NCBI GenBank assembly: GCA_031296915.1
Contig: JAVDPC010000035.1
Span: forward strand, 1 to 61,927
Direction of reading: 5' to 3'
Source of the DNA: Cerasicoccus frondis
GTDB taxonomy: Bacteria; Verrucomicrobiota; Verrucomicrobiia; Opitutales; Cerasicoccaceae
DNA: 61,927 nucleotides
Below, piece after piece: positions 8,259 through 16,916 of the stretch. A program made the position numbers and the translations under genes. Position 1 is the stretch's first letter. Every line of letters starts with the position of its first letter. A model generated the notes under the pieces. It saw only the letters and a list, made by a program, of their open reading frames with translations. It had not been told where the DNA came from and searched no databases.

Positions 8259-8910
8259 TCGCAGCGCCAACCGCCGTTGGATCGCATGGACGCTCGGTTG
8301 GGCGCTTCTGACTGGCATTGCCTGGATCATGCTCCCCTCCGGCCCTTCCTGGCGCTACTGGCTGGACCCCGCCAATCCGTGGACTCTGCTGATTTTCGCC
8401 ACCCTCATGATTTTTCTGCCAATGCTCGGTTTTCCCATTTCGGCGTTCTACGTCTGCGCCGGAGCCATCTTTTCACCGTGGCAAAGCATCCCCATAGGCC
8501 TCGTCTGTCTCGCCCTGAATATGTCCGCCAGCTACGCTCTGGCGACAATCTGGCGCGAGCCGTTGCAAGCAAAATTCGCCCCGCGCTGGCCCGCTGTTTT
8601 CTCGATGAATGAGCGTAGCGCGCTGCGTCTGACCATCTTAGTGCGTGCGATCCCCGGCATCCCATACAGTGTGCAAAATTACCTGCTCGGTGTGCTGGCG
8701 GTGCCCTTTGGCCAATACCTAACGTTGTCCCTGATCATTCAAGGTTGTTTCCTCATTGGCGTCGCGCTCACCGCCAATGGCGCCATCACCCAAGACGGAC
8801 AGACCGCGCTATGGGGCGGATTCGTGGTGCTCGTCACCATCATCGGTCTCCGTGTAACCTTCGGCCGACGGCATGCAGACTTGACTCAAACAGACGCCTC
8901 GACAACTTGA
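8233..8910 (+). CDS. TVP38/DedA-like (VTT domain) membrane protein
   Basis: 225 residues with about five or six membrane segments. The central part (MLGFPISAFYVCAGAIFSPW, then YALATIWREPLQAKF and VRAIPGIPYSVQNYLLG) follows the VTT/SNARE-associated pattern, in which re-entrant loops carry a G-x-P-Y-x-x-Q-N sequence. Some relatives flip or move lipids (polyprenyl phosphate or phosphatidylethanolamine). Its place inside the operon suggests handling of a lipid-linked product. The TTG at 8233 overlaps the preceding stop by 26 bases; the true start could be slightly downstream. Confidence 0.7.
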   Translation: MSKNALSTNRSANRRWIAWTLGWALLTGIAWIMLPSGPSWRYWLDPANPWTLLIFATLMIFLPMLGFPISAFYVCAGAIFSPWQSIPIGLVCLALNMSASYALATIWREPLQAKFAPRWPAVFSMNERSALRLTILVRAIPGIPYSVQNYLLGVLAVPFGQYLTLSLIIQGCFLIGVALTANGAITQDGQTALWGGFVVLVTIIGLRVTFGRRHADLTQTDASTT

Positions 8911-8921
8911 CCGCAGAACGA

Positions 8922-9185
8922 ATGAGTGCCCTGAAAGACCAATTAAAAAACCTGATCATCGACGCTCTCCAACTGGAAGATGTCGAACCCGCAGACCTGG
9001 CCGATGATGAACCCCTCATGGACAGCGGCCTTGGCCTTGACTCAATCGACGCATTAGAACTCGTGGTGCGCATTGAGAAGGAGTTCAAGATCAAGATCAA
9101 GAACAGTGAGGAAGCCCGCGAAGCCCTCGGGAGCATCAACACGCTCGCCAATTTCATCGAGTCTCGCTTGGGCGCCAGCGCCTAG
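8922..9185 (+). CDS. Acyl carrier protein
   Basis: 87 residues with all features of a stand-alone ACP: four-helix pattern, acidic composition, and GLGLDSIDALELVVRIEKEF with the DSI motif for the phosphopantetheine arm at about residue 39. Paired with the longer ACP at 7869, it gives the two-ACP arrangement known from aryl-polyene clusters, where the two proteins are thought to serve starter loading and elongation. Its stop is five bases before the ketosynthase start. Confidence 0.9.
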   Translation: MSALKDQLKNLIIDALQLEDVEPADLADDEPLMDSGLGLDSIDALELVVRIEKEFKIKIKNSEEAREALGSINTLANFIESRLGASA

Positions 9186-9190
9186 CCCCC

Positions 9191-10288
9191 ATGGCTGCCC
9201 CAACCGATGTTTACTTGCAGGCATGCGATTGCCGCACGGCGCTCGGAAACGCCCATGCTTCCTGGCAAAGCCTCGTCAACGGCCAAGTCGCCCTAAGCGC
9301 CACGCCCCCCCTGCCCGATTCTGATGACGCCGTGCCCCTTGCCCTAACCGGCGACCTTGGCGCCTACGAACCGCCACGCTGGCTGGAGCCCAGCCTCGAC
9401 CTGTTGGCCCAGGTCACTGATCGCCCCTGGGGTGACCCGCGCCACCCTGTTGTCATCACCAGCAGCAACTTCGGCATCGATCAAATGCTCGCCTTTCACC
9501 AGCAGAACAGCGCCCCCTGTCGTGACCGCGCGACCGCCATCACCGCAACCAACGTGATTGCTGAACAGCTTGGCTGGGGCTCCAACCGAACCATCATTTC
9601 CAATGCCTGCGTGTCGGCTCAACTTGGCATAATCCACGCCGAACGCCTGTTGGCCAATGACCTGGCCGACGAAGCGCTGGTCTTCTCGTTCGATTACCTG
9701 AGCCACTTTGTCGTGGGTGGATTCCACTCACTTAAGATTCTCAACAACGACTTTCCTCAGCCCTACGCCAACCGTGAAACGGGCTCTATCGGCCTAGGCG
9801 ATGGTGCGGGCTACGCCGTACTCAGTCGTGAACCCTCTGCCTTCCGGCTGGCTGCATCAAGCACGCACTCCGAGTTTTATCACATGACCGGCAACGACCC
9901 ATCCGGCAAGGGGTTCGACGCAGTTATGACGCCACTCGCCGAAGCCGCCACAGACCGCCGCATCTGGATCAAGGGGCACGGCACCGGCACACTGGAAGCC
10001 GGTCGGTTAGAGTCTGCCGCTGCCGCCAAAGCGTTTCCTGGCGCGCCGCTCGTGTCGTGGAAGGGTTCACTCGGCCACACACTGGGTTCCTGTGGCTTAA
10101 TCGAGCTCGCGATTGCACAACAGTCATTTTGCCAAAAGCAGGCTCCTGGCACAGTCGGCGCCAGCGCACCGTTCATATGCGACAATGTCCAAGCTAAAGC
10201 CTTTTCCCTCACGAACTTTGATGGCGTCGTCTTACTCAGCAGCGCCTTTGGCGGCGCCCACGCCGGACACCTTTTAATCTGTGAATAA
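9191..10288 (+). CDS. Beta-ketoacyl-ACP synthase (KAS II type)
   Basis: 365 residues. All three catalytic residues are visible: C140 (SNACVSAQ), H263 (KGHGTGTLEAG) and H296 (KGSLGHTLGSCG). It is shorter than FabF (about 410), mainly at the N-terminus and in loops, as in ketosynthases of APE-type clusters. It would condense malonyl-ACP with the growing chain on the ACP of 8922. Its last bases overlap the GTG of the chain-length-factor-like gene, which suggests that the two are made together as a heterodimer. Confidence 0.88.
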   Translation: MAAPTDVYLQACDCRTALGNAHASWQSLVNGQVALSATPPLPDSDDAVPLALTGDLGAYEPPRWLEPSLDLLAQVTDRPWGDPRHPVVITSSNFGIDQMLAFHQQNSAPCRDRATAITATNVIAEQLGWGSNRTIISNACVSAQLGIIHAERLLANDLADEALVFSFDYLSHFVVGGFHSLKILNNDFPQPYANRETGSIGLGDGAGYAVLSREPSAFRLAASSTHSEFYHMTGNDPSGKGFDAVMTPLAEAATDRRIWIKGHGTGTLEAGRLESAAAAKAFPGAPLVSWKGSLGHTLGSCGLIELAIAQQSFCQKQAPGTVGASAPFICDNVQAKAFSLTNFDGVVLLSSAFGGAHAGHLLICE

Positions 10289-10934
10289 GCGCTACATCAC
10301 CGTCGTCTCCGCCTTCGCGCCTATCCAGGAAATTCCGGATGAGACGCGCAAGAAGCTGCGCAAAAACTTCAAACCGCTCGCCGCCCGACGCCTGACCACC
10401 CTCCCCCTCCTGCTGGGCGAATTGACTCAAAGCGCAGCTCCTCAACCAACCGATGAATGGGTATTTGCATCCGAGTTTGGAGGATCAATCAGCTTGGAAA
10501 ACTACCTGAACAGCTTCCCCAACCCGAGCCCGCTACATTTCCAAAACTCGATCCAACCCGGTCCAATCGACCTCGTCAACGTGGCTCGTGGTCAAGCGGC
10601 CAACCAATTAACGCCAATCGTTGGCGGCGAGCATCTGCTGGGAGACGCACTGCTGACCGCCATGATTTCCCCCGCCAAAACCGTCCACCTCGTGGGTGGA
10701 GAGGAATTCACTGCCTGGGCGGCTACCCATGGCTTGGGCGCCGACGACTCGTTCGGTTTTTATCTAAAGATCTGCCCAAGTGAAGAGAGCGCCGTTGCCG
10801 AACTAACCCTGGAACCACAGGCTGGCGACACGCCGCCACTCACGATCCGCGAGGCTGCCGTTCGCCTGGATAAGCGTGAATCGCTGGCGACTGCCTTATC
10901 CAATGGTGGTCTGATTCGCTTACAATGGCGATAA
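10281..10934 (+). CDS. Chain-length-factor-like ketosynthase homologue (no catalytic residues)
   Basis: 217 residues. The pattern fits the short KS N-terminal-like family (Ketoacyl-synt_2) that partners the active ketosynthase in aryl-polyene synthesis: FASEFGGSISLENYL, then QPGPIDLVNVARGQAANQLT where a real KS would have its cysteine, and DSFGFYLKI near the end. Neither a KS cysteine nor the two histidines are present. It overlaps the KS by eight bases and the following acyltransferase by ten. Confidence 0.75.
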   Translation: MNKRYITVVSAFAPIQEIPDETRKKLRKNFKPLAARRLTTLPLLLGELTQSAAPQPTDEWVFASEFGGSISLENYLNSFPNPSPLHFQNSIQPGPIDLVNVARGQAANQLTPIVGGEHLLGDALLTAMISPAKTVHLVGGEEFTAWAATHGLGADDSFGFYLKICPSEESAVAELTLEPQAGDTPPLTIREAAVRLDKRESLATALSNGGLIRLQWR

Positions 10935-11872
10935 ACGAACCCAAGAACCCAGGGCCAAGCTGGGGCTATCGCGCCATTCATTGGTGGGACACCCACTTGC
11001 CCACCCCACTTCGAAACGCCGCCGTCGCGATTGGCGGTGCTGTGGCTTACGCCCTCATGCCCACACAGCGCGCCGCCTCCCTTGAATACCTGAGCGTCGT
11101 TTTCGGTCGCCCCGCCAGGCATAGACAAGGCATCCAGCACTTTGGCGAATTTACTCACAGCCTGCTGGCTAAGCTGCGAATCACCGAAGCAACCCGCACG
11201 AAAATTGATTGGGCCGACGAGGTAAACCGTGAGCGCGGCAGCCTGCTCTACGCAGAAGAGCCTGCACTAGTCGGCACCTTTCATGTAGGCGCTTCCGACT
11301 TAATGGGTTTCACTATTCAAAAGGTCGGTCGCAAGGTGTCGATGATTCGCCAGCGAGTCAGCAATTCAGAAGACATTGACCGCCTGCTCACGAAGTCTGG
11401 CGGCGCAGTGGAAATCATCTGGGTCAACGATCCATCGGAGATCGTGTTTGCCGTCAAGGACGCCTTGGAAACTGGTAAGACCATCGCCATGCAATGCGAC
11501 CGGGTAGAGTATGCCTCAAAAACGGAGGGCTTCGATTTCCTTGGCGCAAAACGAACCTTTCCCGTGACCATTTACCGACTGGCCCAGCTTTACGAACGCC
11601 CGGTGCAGTTCTTCATTGCACTGCCCCGAGATGATTCGCGCGATGATTTCGCAGTCTACGCCAGCGAATGCTTTCGTCCATCGGGTAATCGACGCGAGGA
11701 TCAAGCCGCCGCACATGCGCATTTTCAGAAGGTGCTCAACTGGCTGGAAGCGCTCTTGCAGGAGCAGCCTTACCAATGGTTTAATTTTTTACCGTTGAAT
11801 CCTATCTGGTCAGCGGACAGCAATCCCCCATGTCGGCGAAAAGCACAGAAGCCCCACTCGGACGCTACCTGA
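10925..11872 (+). CDS. LpxL/HtrB-like lysophospholipid acyltransferase
   Basis: 315 residues. The catalytic HX4D motif is H120-VGAS-D125 (GTFHVGASDLMG), with the later block (MQCDRVEYASKTEGFDFLGA) matching the GRR-like substrate region of lauroyl/myristoyl transferases. The N-terminal hydrophobic stretch (AVAIGGAVAYALM) would anchor it in the inner membrane. In APE-type clusters such an enzyme is proposed to move the polyene acyl chain onto a lipid or sugar acceptor. It overlaps the next acyltransferase by 43 bases. Confidence 0.82.
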   Translation: MAINEPKNPGPSWGYRAIHWWDTHLPTPLRNAAVAIGGAVAYALMPTQRAASLEYLSVVFGRPARHRQGIQHFGEFTHSLLAKLRITEATRTKIDWADEVNRERGSLLYAEEPALVGTFHVGASDLMGFTIQKVGRKVSMIRQRVSNSEDIDRLLTKSGGAVEIIWVNDPSEIVFAVKDALETGKTIAMQCDRVEYASKTEGFDFLGAKRTFPVTIYRLAQLYERPVQFFIALPRDDSRDDFAVYASECFRPSGNRREDQAAAHAHFQKVLNWLEALLQEQPYQWFNFLPLNPIWSADSNPPCRRKAQKPHSDAT

Positions 11873-12621
11873 TCTACCTGGGGCTGGTGACGTTCTTTGG
11901 CGTGGGCGCATTGAGCTACAATGTGCTGTGCCTCATCACGCAGCCACTCCCCCCCAGCGAACGTCGGCAACGCTGGTCACGCAAGATCATGGTCTGGCTG
12001 CTCAAGACATTCATCGCGGCCATTCAGGCCGGTGGCGTCGGTCGGGTGCGCTTTAACGGCATCCGAGAATCGATGCCCAACAGTTCCGCCATCATCGTCG
12101 CCAACCACACAGGTTTACTCGACGCGTTGTTTCTGCTGACCGAATTAAAAGACGTGGTCTGCGTCTTCAAATCCAGCTTGCGACGCAGCCCGTTTTTTTG
12201 CGGCGTGATCAAGGAAAACGGCTTCATCGCCAATGACGAAGGGCTGGACCTGCTGCACGCCATGGGAGACGCTATAGCCCATGGGAAAACGATCCTCGTC
12301 TTCCCCGAGGGCACGCGCACCGAAGCGCCGCCGCTCAATGATTTCAAAGGCGGCTTCGCCCTCGTCGCTCGACGCGCCGAAGTGCCGGTGCACACAATCA
12401 TCATCCGTAACTCCTGTGGTTTGCTAGGCAAAGGCGGCGGCCTGCTGCGGCGCTACGCCACGCCGTTCGAATACACCTTCACACCGGGCCCGGTTTTCCA
12501 CGTCGAAGATGGCGAAAAAGCAGTTCACTTTTGTGAGCGAGTTGAGTCATTTTACCGCAACGAACTTTCCGTCGAAGATTTCGCATCATGGCAGATACAG
12601 CGAGCAAACAGCTTAAAGTAA
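11830..12621 (+). CDS. PlsC-type 1-acylglycerol-phosphate acyltransferase
   Basis: 263 residues. Motif I is NHTGLLD (H93, D98), motif III is FPEGTRTE at about residue 158, and a proline-rich block near AEVPVHTIIIRN corresponds to motif IV. An N-terminal hydrophobic segment (YLIYLGLVTFFGVGALSYNV) anchors it. Together with the LpxL-like enzyme it offers two successive acyl transfers to one lipid acceptor. It overlaps its neighbours at both ends. Confidence 0.88.
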   Translation: MSAKSTEAPLGRYLIYLGLVTFFGVGALSYNVLCLITQPLPPSERRQRWSRKIMVWLLKTFIAAIQAGGVGRVRFNGIRESMPNSSAIIVANHTGLLDALFLLTELKDVVCVFKSSLRRSPFFCGVIKENGFIANDEGLDLLHAMGDAIAHGKTILVFPEGTRTEAPPLNDFKGGFALVARRAEVPVHTIIIRNSCGLLGKGGGLLRRYATPFEYTFTPGPVFHVEDGEKAVHFCERVESFYRNELSVEDFASWQIQRANSLK

Positions 12622-12887
12622 CCACACAAAACGGACATTGCGCTGGGCACTTCCCCGGGCATCCCATTGTCCCGGCCGCCGTGCAAACCCAGTGGCTAAT
12701 CGACCTCGCCAACGAAGTGAATCCCTCCGCCAACGGCTGGACCATCCAGCAGCTCAAGCTCCTGCGCGAGCTCGCCCCCGGGCGCGATGTCACGCTGTCC
12801 ATTCAGCCAGGCAAGTTCGGTTTGAAGGCTGAGGTCTCAGATGCCGACGGACCTTACGCGCAGCTCACCCTGATCGCCCATGACTGA
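12588..12887 (+). CDS. Hotdog-fold 3-hydroxyacyl-ACP dehydratase (ApeI-like)
   Basis: 99 residues. HFPGHPIVPAAVQ contains the FabA/FabZ active-site motif with catalytic H21. The protein is a single short hotdog unit with no N-terminal extension, like ApeI of aryl-polyene clusters, and would dehydrate the 3-hydroxy intermediate to a trans double bond in each cycle. It overlaps PlsC by 34 bases and the glycosyltransferase by eight. Confidence 0.82.
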   Translation: MADTASKQLKVTTQNGHCAGHFPGHPIVPAAVQTQWLIDLANEVNPSANGWTIQQLKLLRELAPGRDVTLSIQPGKFGLKAEVSDADGPYAQLTLIAHD

Positions 12888-13665
12888 ATCGACCACCCAC
12901 GTGCTCGTGATCCCCTCCTACAACACGGGGCGCATTCTGGAGCGCACGATCCGCGAGGCTATTGCGGTATGGCAGCCAGTTTGGCTCTTCATCGACGGTT
13001 CTACCGATGGCGCGCATGAGCAGTTTTTAAAAGAACCCGACCAATGGCCCGGCCTCCGCGTATTTGTCTCTGCTGAAAACCGAGGAAAAGGCGCGACTGC
13101 CCTTTTGGCGGCGGAGGAGGCGCATCGCGTCGGGTTCACTCATCTGCTGCTGATGGATGCCGATGGACAGCACCCGACCGACCGCGTGGCGGACTTCATG
13201 GAAGAGTCGAAACGATGTCCGGAAGCCACGATCATGGGGCAGCCCGACTTCGGTCCCGACGCCCCCTTTATCCGGCTGGCTGGGCGTCAATTGAGCATTG
13301 GGCTGACGCAGCTCGAAACGCTGTGGGGCGGCATTGCTGACCCGCTTTTCGGCTTTCGAATTTTTCCCATTAGACCGCTGATCGACGCCTTTGCTAAAAC
13401 ACCATCCGGCCGCCGCTACGACTTCGACCCCGAGGCGGCAGTGCGCCTGTTTTGGGCGGGTGTTCGTCCCATTAAGCGCACCGCCGCAGTCCGCTATGTG
13501 GCGAAAGAAGAAGGCGGCGTCAGCCATTTCCACTATCTGCGCGACAACCTAACAATGATTTGCCTGCACGCCCGGCTTTTGGCAGCGTTCATACCTAGAT
13601 GTTTTCGTGTTGCCCAACTCAGCCTCAAATGGCGTCAGCTAGCCGCCGAGGAATCCTCCTCTTAG
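12880..13665 (+). CDS. Family 2 glycosyltransferase
   Basis: 261 residues with the GT-A fold pattern: HVLVIPSYNTGRILERTI at the N-terminus, then DGSTDGAHEQF and the metal-binding LLMDADGQHP (DAD at about residue 93). RYDFDPEAAVRLFWAGV near residue 180 fits the acceptor region of dolichyl-phosphate-mannose-synthase-like enzymes. No transmembrane tail. It may glycosylate the polyene lipid. It overlaps the dehydratase upstream and the LolA-like gene downstream. Confidence 0.85.
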   Translation: MTESTTHVLVIPSYNTGRILERTIREAIAVWQPVWLFIDGSTDGAHEQFLKEPDQWPGLRVFVSAENRGKGATALLAAEEAHRVGFTHLLLMDADGQHPTDRVADFMEESKRCPEATIMGQPDFGPDAPFIRLAGRQLSIGLTQLETLWGGIADPLFGFRIFPIRPLIDAFAKTPSGRRYDFDPEAAVRLFWAGVRPIKRTAAVRYVAKEEGGVSHFHYLRDNLTMICLHARLLAAFIPRCFRVAQLSLKWRQLAAEESSS

Positions 13666-14225
13666 TCGCGCTGCTCACGCTGCTGCCACCGGCTCACGGC
13701 GATGTGCTCGACGATTACGTTGCCGTGCTGACCTGGCCGGATAAAAGCGAAACGGCGCAACTGGCGTTCACCGAAGAACGGACCTTTCCTTTTCGTCGCT
13801 TTCCCAAGCGCTTTGAGGGCCAAATGTATCGCGCCCCCAATGGCGATTTGGCGATTATTTACCCGTCACCAGCGAACATTCGGCTCGTCATATGCGGCGA
13901 TAAAATTCTGTTCGACGATGGTGATGGCACGCTCAAACCGCTTCCCGGCAACGACGCCGACGCGCGGGCGATCAGTGATTTGCTACGCGGCGACATCGAG
14001 CGCTTGAAAGCAGACTGGACCAGCACCGTAGAAGACCACGGACTACGCCTGACACCCACGCTCGAATCCATTGCCAGCGAGTTAAAATACATCGATGTCA
14101 CGGTCGAAGACCAGCGCGTCAAAACTGTGGAAGTGCATCAGCGCAATCAAGTCGTCCGCCTCTATAAATTTGGCGACTTAAACTGGGTCGAAGGAGATCT
14201 GGCGACAGCGCCCTTTGCCGAGTAA
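13629..14225 (+). CDS. LolA-like periplasmic carrier protein
   Basis: 198 residues from the ATG at 13629. A signal peptide (RGILLLVALLTLLPPAHG) leads into a LolA-type half-barrel: FTEERTFPFRRFPKRFEGQM, then IYPSPANIRLVICGDKI. Stand-alone LolA homologues next to an MMPL exporter are typical of aryl-polyene and related clusters, where they are expected to ferry the lipid product across the periplasm. The start overlaps the glycosyltransferase by 37 bases; an in-frame ATG at 13599 would add an unlikely N-terminus. The stop and the next ATG overlap. Confidence 0.8.
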   Translation: MASASRRGILLLVALLTLLPPAHGDVLDDYVAVLTWPDKSETAQLAFTEERTFPFRRFPKRFEGQMYRAPNGDLAIIYPSPANIRLVICGDKILFDDGDGTLKPLPGNDADARAISDLLRGDIERLKADWTSTVEDHGLRLTPTLESIASELKYIDVTVEDQRVKTVEVHQRNQVVRLYKFGDLNWVEGDLATAPFAE

Positions 14226-16507
14226 TGAGCGCCAACCGCCCCACACGTCGCACACCATGGCTCGCGATTATCGGTCTCTTGATCGCTCCGCTGGCTTACC
14301 TGATAACGGTCGATTGGAGCGCCGCAATCAATGACAATATCCTCGAGCTTCTCCCTCAGGAGCATGATTCCGCCGACGGCCACGCCGTGCGCGAAATGCT
14401 AAACGAGCGGCTGATCTACCCCATCATGCTCAAGGTGTCGGCGGAAACAGAAACCGAGTCATTGGTAAGCGCATTTCGAAAGGCCGCGCAGCAACCGGGC
14501 TTCAGCAAACCTTACATCATCGGCCAAAACGCCGCATTCACTGAGCTCAAGCAAGTGCTTCTCAACCACCGCGAAACCTTCTTTGCCGATGAATGGATCA
14601 CCGAGCGGCAGACTCAATTTACAGCGCTGAATCAACCTCCAAACAATTTCATTCCCTGGTTGGCGGAGGATACCGTCCAGCGTCTAAATACGTTTCTTGA
14701 TCAGCCGGAAAGCTTGGCCTACGCCAGCGAAATTCCAGTCGACCCGCTGCTGCTCTTACCCAGCGCATTGGATAAAATTCCAGCGATGACACAACAAGCA
14801 GAAGGCAGTTTCATCGCCTGGATCCCGTTGACCATTGATCCATTAACAGCAAAGAACCAAGCCACGATCAATGAATCGCTCGAAGCACTACGCGTTCAAT
14901 TGCAGGCGCAATTCCCCAACTATCAACAAGAGGCAACCGGCGTTTACAAAATCGCTGCAGAAAGCGCCACGCGGATTAAGCGTGAAATGTCCGTGCTCAA
15001 CTCGATCATGGCTATAGCGATTCTGGCGCTACTATTGCTATTCACTCGAAGGACAGGCTTCCTACTGCTCACGACGGTTCCTGTGGCCATTGCAGTGTTG
15101 TGGTGCATTGTGATGGGGCTCTTGGCTTTTGGGCACATTCATGTCATTGCGCTCGCCGTTTCGTCTGTGGTGTTGGGGCTCGCTGTCGATTACGCCGTCC
15201 ATCTGGCAGCAAAACGCGGCGACGGCAATCTGCTGGAAGCCTGGCGTAACGTGCGACTGCCGCTGATCATCAGTTGTCTGTCGACCTGTATTGGATTTTC
15301 TTTCCTGCTGCTATCGCCAATATCGGCGCTCAAGCAAGTTGGGGTCATGGCGCCGAGTGGTCTCATTGCCGCACTACTTGCGGTGCGCTACTTGTTGCCT
15401 TGGCTGGAGCCAATCGCAGGCGCCTATCATTTATGGCCCGTCCTCGAAAGACCACTGCCCAACGTTCGGGCCAAATACTGGGCGCCTATTGTCGCTTTGC
15501 TCTGGCTCAGCAGCCTGCTCATCCTGATCAAGCACAAGCCATTTAATGACGACATTACGGACTTTCAAACGCCGATGCCGGAAGTCATTAAACAATACCG
15601 AGCACTCGCCGACAGTATCAGCCACGCAGACGTTGCGCAGCGCTGGTATGTCTTTGCGGAAAGCCCCGTGGAGCTAGCAAAACGGCTACGCGCAGTTGAA
15701 GCGTCCATTGACATCGAAATCATTTTGCCCACTGGTCCATCCGAGACGCTCACAAGCTTTGCATCGCAAAGTTCAACCTTCGCTAGCGCCTTAAAACTTC
15801 AACTCGAAGAACAAGACTTTACCTCAGCATCATTCAGACCGTTTTTCGGCTCTCTGGCTGAAGCCGACCATTGGGGGTCCGCCACCAGCATCGAGGAAGC
15901 CTACCGGGATTTGGCAGTTGAGCTACAAGGTCCTTTACAGGCGCTACTGATGACCAATGGCGACTACTGGGCGGCAGTGATTCAGGCTCCATACGACGAA
16001 ACAATTCCTCAGAGTATTTCAGCTTTCACGCGGGAACTATCGCGACAAAAAACGCTTAACCTTGTGCTGGAGCACGCTCGACAAGGCATACTACGCAGCG
16101 CTGTCTATGGCTTACTGGGCATCGTTGCCTGCGTCATGATTTTCTTTCGCAAAAAAGCATTCCGGACCATGGCGGTTCCGGTTTGGGCCGTCACACTGGG
16201 CTTGGCCGTCACTGGACTGGGCGCAACGTCAATCGGTCTGCTCGCCGCGATTGGCGCCGTTCTGGCCTTCTGCTTGGCGCTAGACTATGGGGCGTTTACG
16301 GCCTCCACGCACGAACCGCCTGCCTCAATTCGCATATCAGCCGCCACAACGTTCACCGCTTTCCTAATCTTGTCACTCTGCTCGATGCCTGCAATATCCC
16401 AGCTTGGCCAAATTGTAGCGATAACCGTATTCTTTGCCTGGCTCATGGCAGAACTCCTGAGCCTGCCAGATGCGGCGCAAACATCACACGTTAAGCACGA
16501 TGCCTGA
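14225..16507 (+). CDS. MMPL/RND-family exporter
   Basis: 760 residues with the 1+5 / 1+5 membrane layout of RND proteins: segment at about 13-31, a periplasmic domain, a five-helix block at about 258-410 (SIMAIAILALLLLFTRRTG, then VSSVVLGLAVDYAVHLA), a second periplasmic domain, and a last block at about 620-750. The VDYAVH sequence in the first block is the proton-relay region of MMPL proteins. It would extract the finished lipid from the inner membrane and hand it to the LolA-like protein. Confidence 0.9.
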   Translation: MSANRPTRRTPWLAIIGLLIAPLAYLITVDWSAAINDNILELLPQEHDSADGHAVREMLNERLIYPIMLKVSAETETESLVSAFRKAAQQPGFSKPYIIGQNAAFTELKQVLLNHRETFFADEWITERQTQFTALNQPPNNFIPWLAEDTVQRLNTFLDQPESLAYASEIPVDPLLLLPSALDKIPAMTQQAEGSFIAWIPLTIDPLTAKNQATINESLEALRVQLQAQFPNYQQEATGVYKIAAESATRIKREMSVLNSIMAIAILALLLLFTRRTGFLLLTTVPVAIAVLWCIVMGLLAFGHIHVIALAVSSVVLGLAVDYAVHLAAKRGDGNLLEAWRNVRLPLIISCLSTCIGFSFLLLSPISALKQVGVMAPSGLIAALLAVRYLLPWLEPIAGAYHLWPVLERPLPNVRAKYWAPIVALLWLSSLLILIKHKPFNDDITDFQTPMPEVIKQYRALADSISHADVAQRWYVFAESPVELAKRLRAVEASIDIEIILPTGPSETLTSFASQSSTFASALKLQLEEQDFTSASFRPFFGSLAEADHWGSATSIEEAYRDLAVELQGPLQALLMTNGDYWAAVIQAPYDETIPQSISAFTRELSRQKTLNLVLEHARQGILRSAVYGLLGIVACVMIFFRKKAFRTMAVPVWAVTLGLAVTGLGATSIGLLAAIGAVLAFCLALDYGAFTASTHEPPASIRISAATTFTAFLILSLCSMPAISQLGQIVAITVFFAWLMAELLSLPDAAQTSHVKHDA

Positions 16508-16916
16508 AGCCATTCCCCATATTCGCGAACTAATCCCGCACGAGCCGCCCATGGTGCTGATCGACCATATCACCCAGCTCGATCAGAATCACGTTTGCGG
16601 AGAAACGACATTATCGCCTGGCTCATTGGACGCCAATGGGCATGGCGTGCCCGCTGCGTGGTCATTGGAAATTGTGGCCCAGGCCTGCGCGGCGTTGATT
16701 GGGCACTGCCACCGCCACCAAGGCTTTCGTGGGGGACGTCTCATTAAATCCACGCGTTGGGAACTGAACGCCCAACACCTACCCACCGAGCAGTTGCTGA
16801 CCGTGAAGGCAAGCCTCGACGCGGCCAGCGAGCTTGGCGTCTTCATGTTCAACGGCGCCTTGCACGCTGGCTCCATACAACTTGCGGCAGGCCAACTGAC
16901 CATCCTGGCCAAATGA
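16500..16916 (+). CDS. Hotdog-fold dehydratase (ApeP-like)
   Basis: 138 residues from the ATG at 16500. IPHIRELIPHEPPMVLIDHI is the opening of the ApeP/FabZ-like dehydratases, with the HEPPMVLID motif; AAWSLEIVAQACAALIGH is the central helix. It differs from the shorter dehydratase at 12588. In the E. coli APE system ApeI and ApeP form a heterodimer, and this pair fits that pattern although separated by three genes. It overlaps the exporter stop and the ligase start. Confidence 0.82.
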   Translation: MPEAIPHIRELIPHEPPMVLIDHITQLDQNHVCGETTLSPGSLDANGHGVPAAWSLEIVAQACAALIGHCHRHQGFRGGRLIKSTRWELNAQHLPTEQLLTVKASLDAASELGVFMFNGALHAGSIQLAAGQLTILAK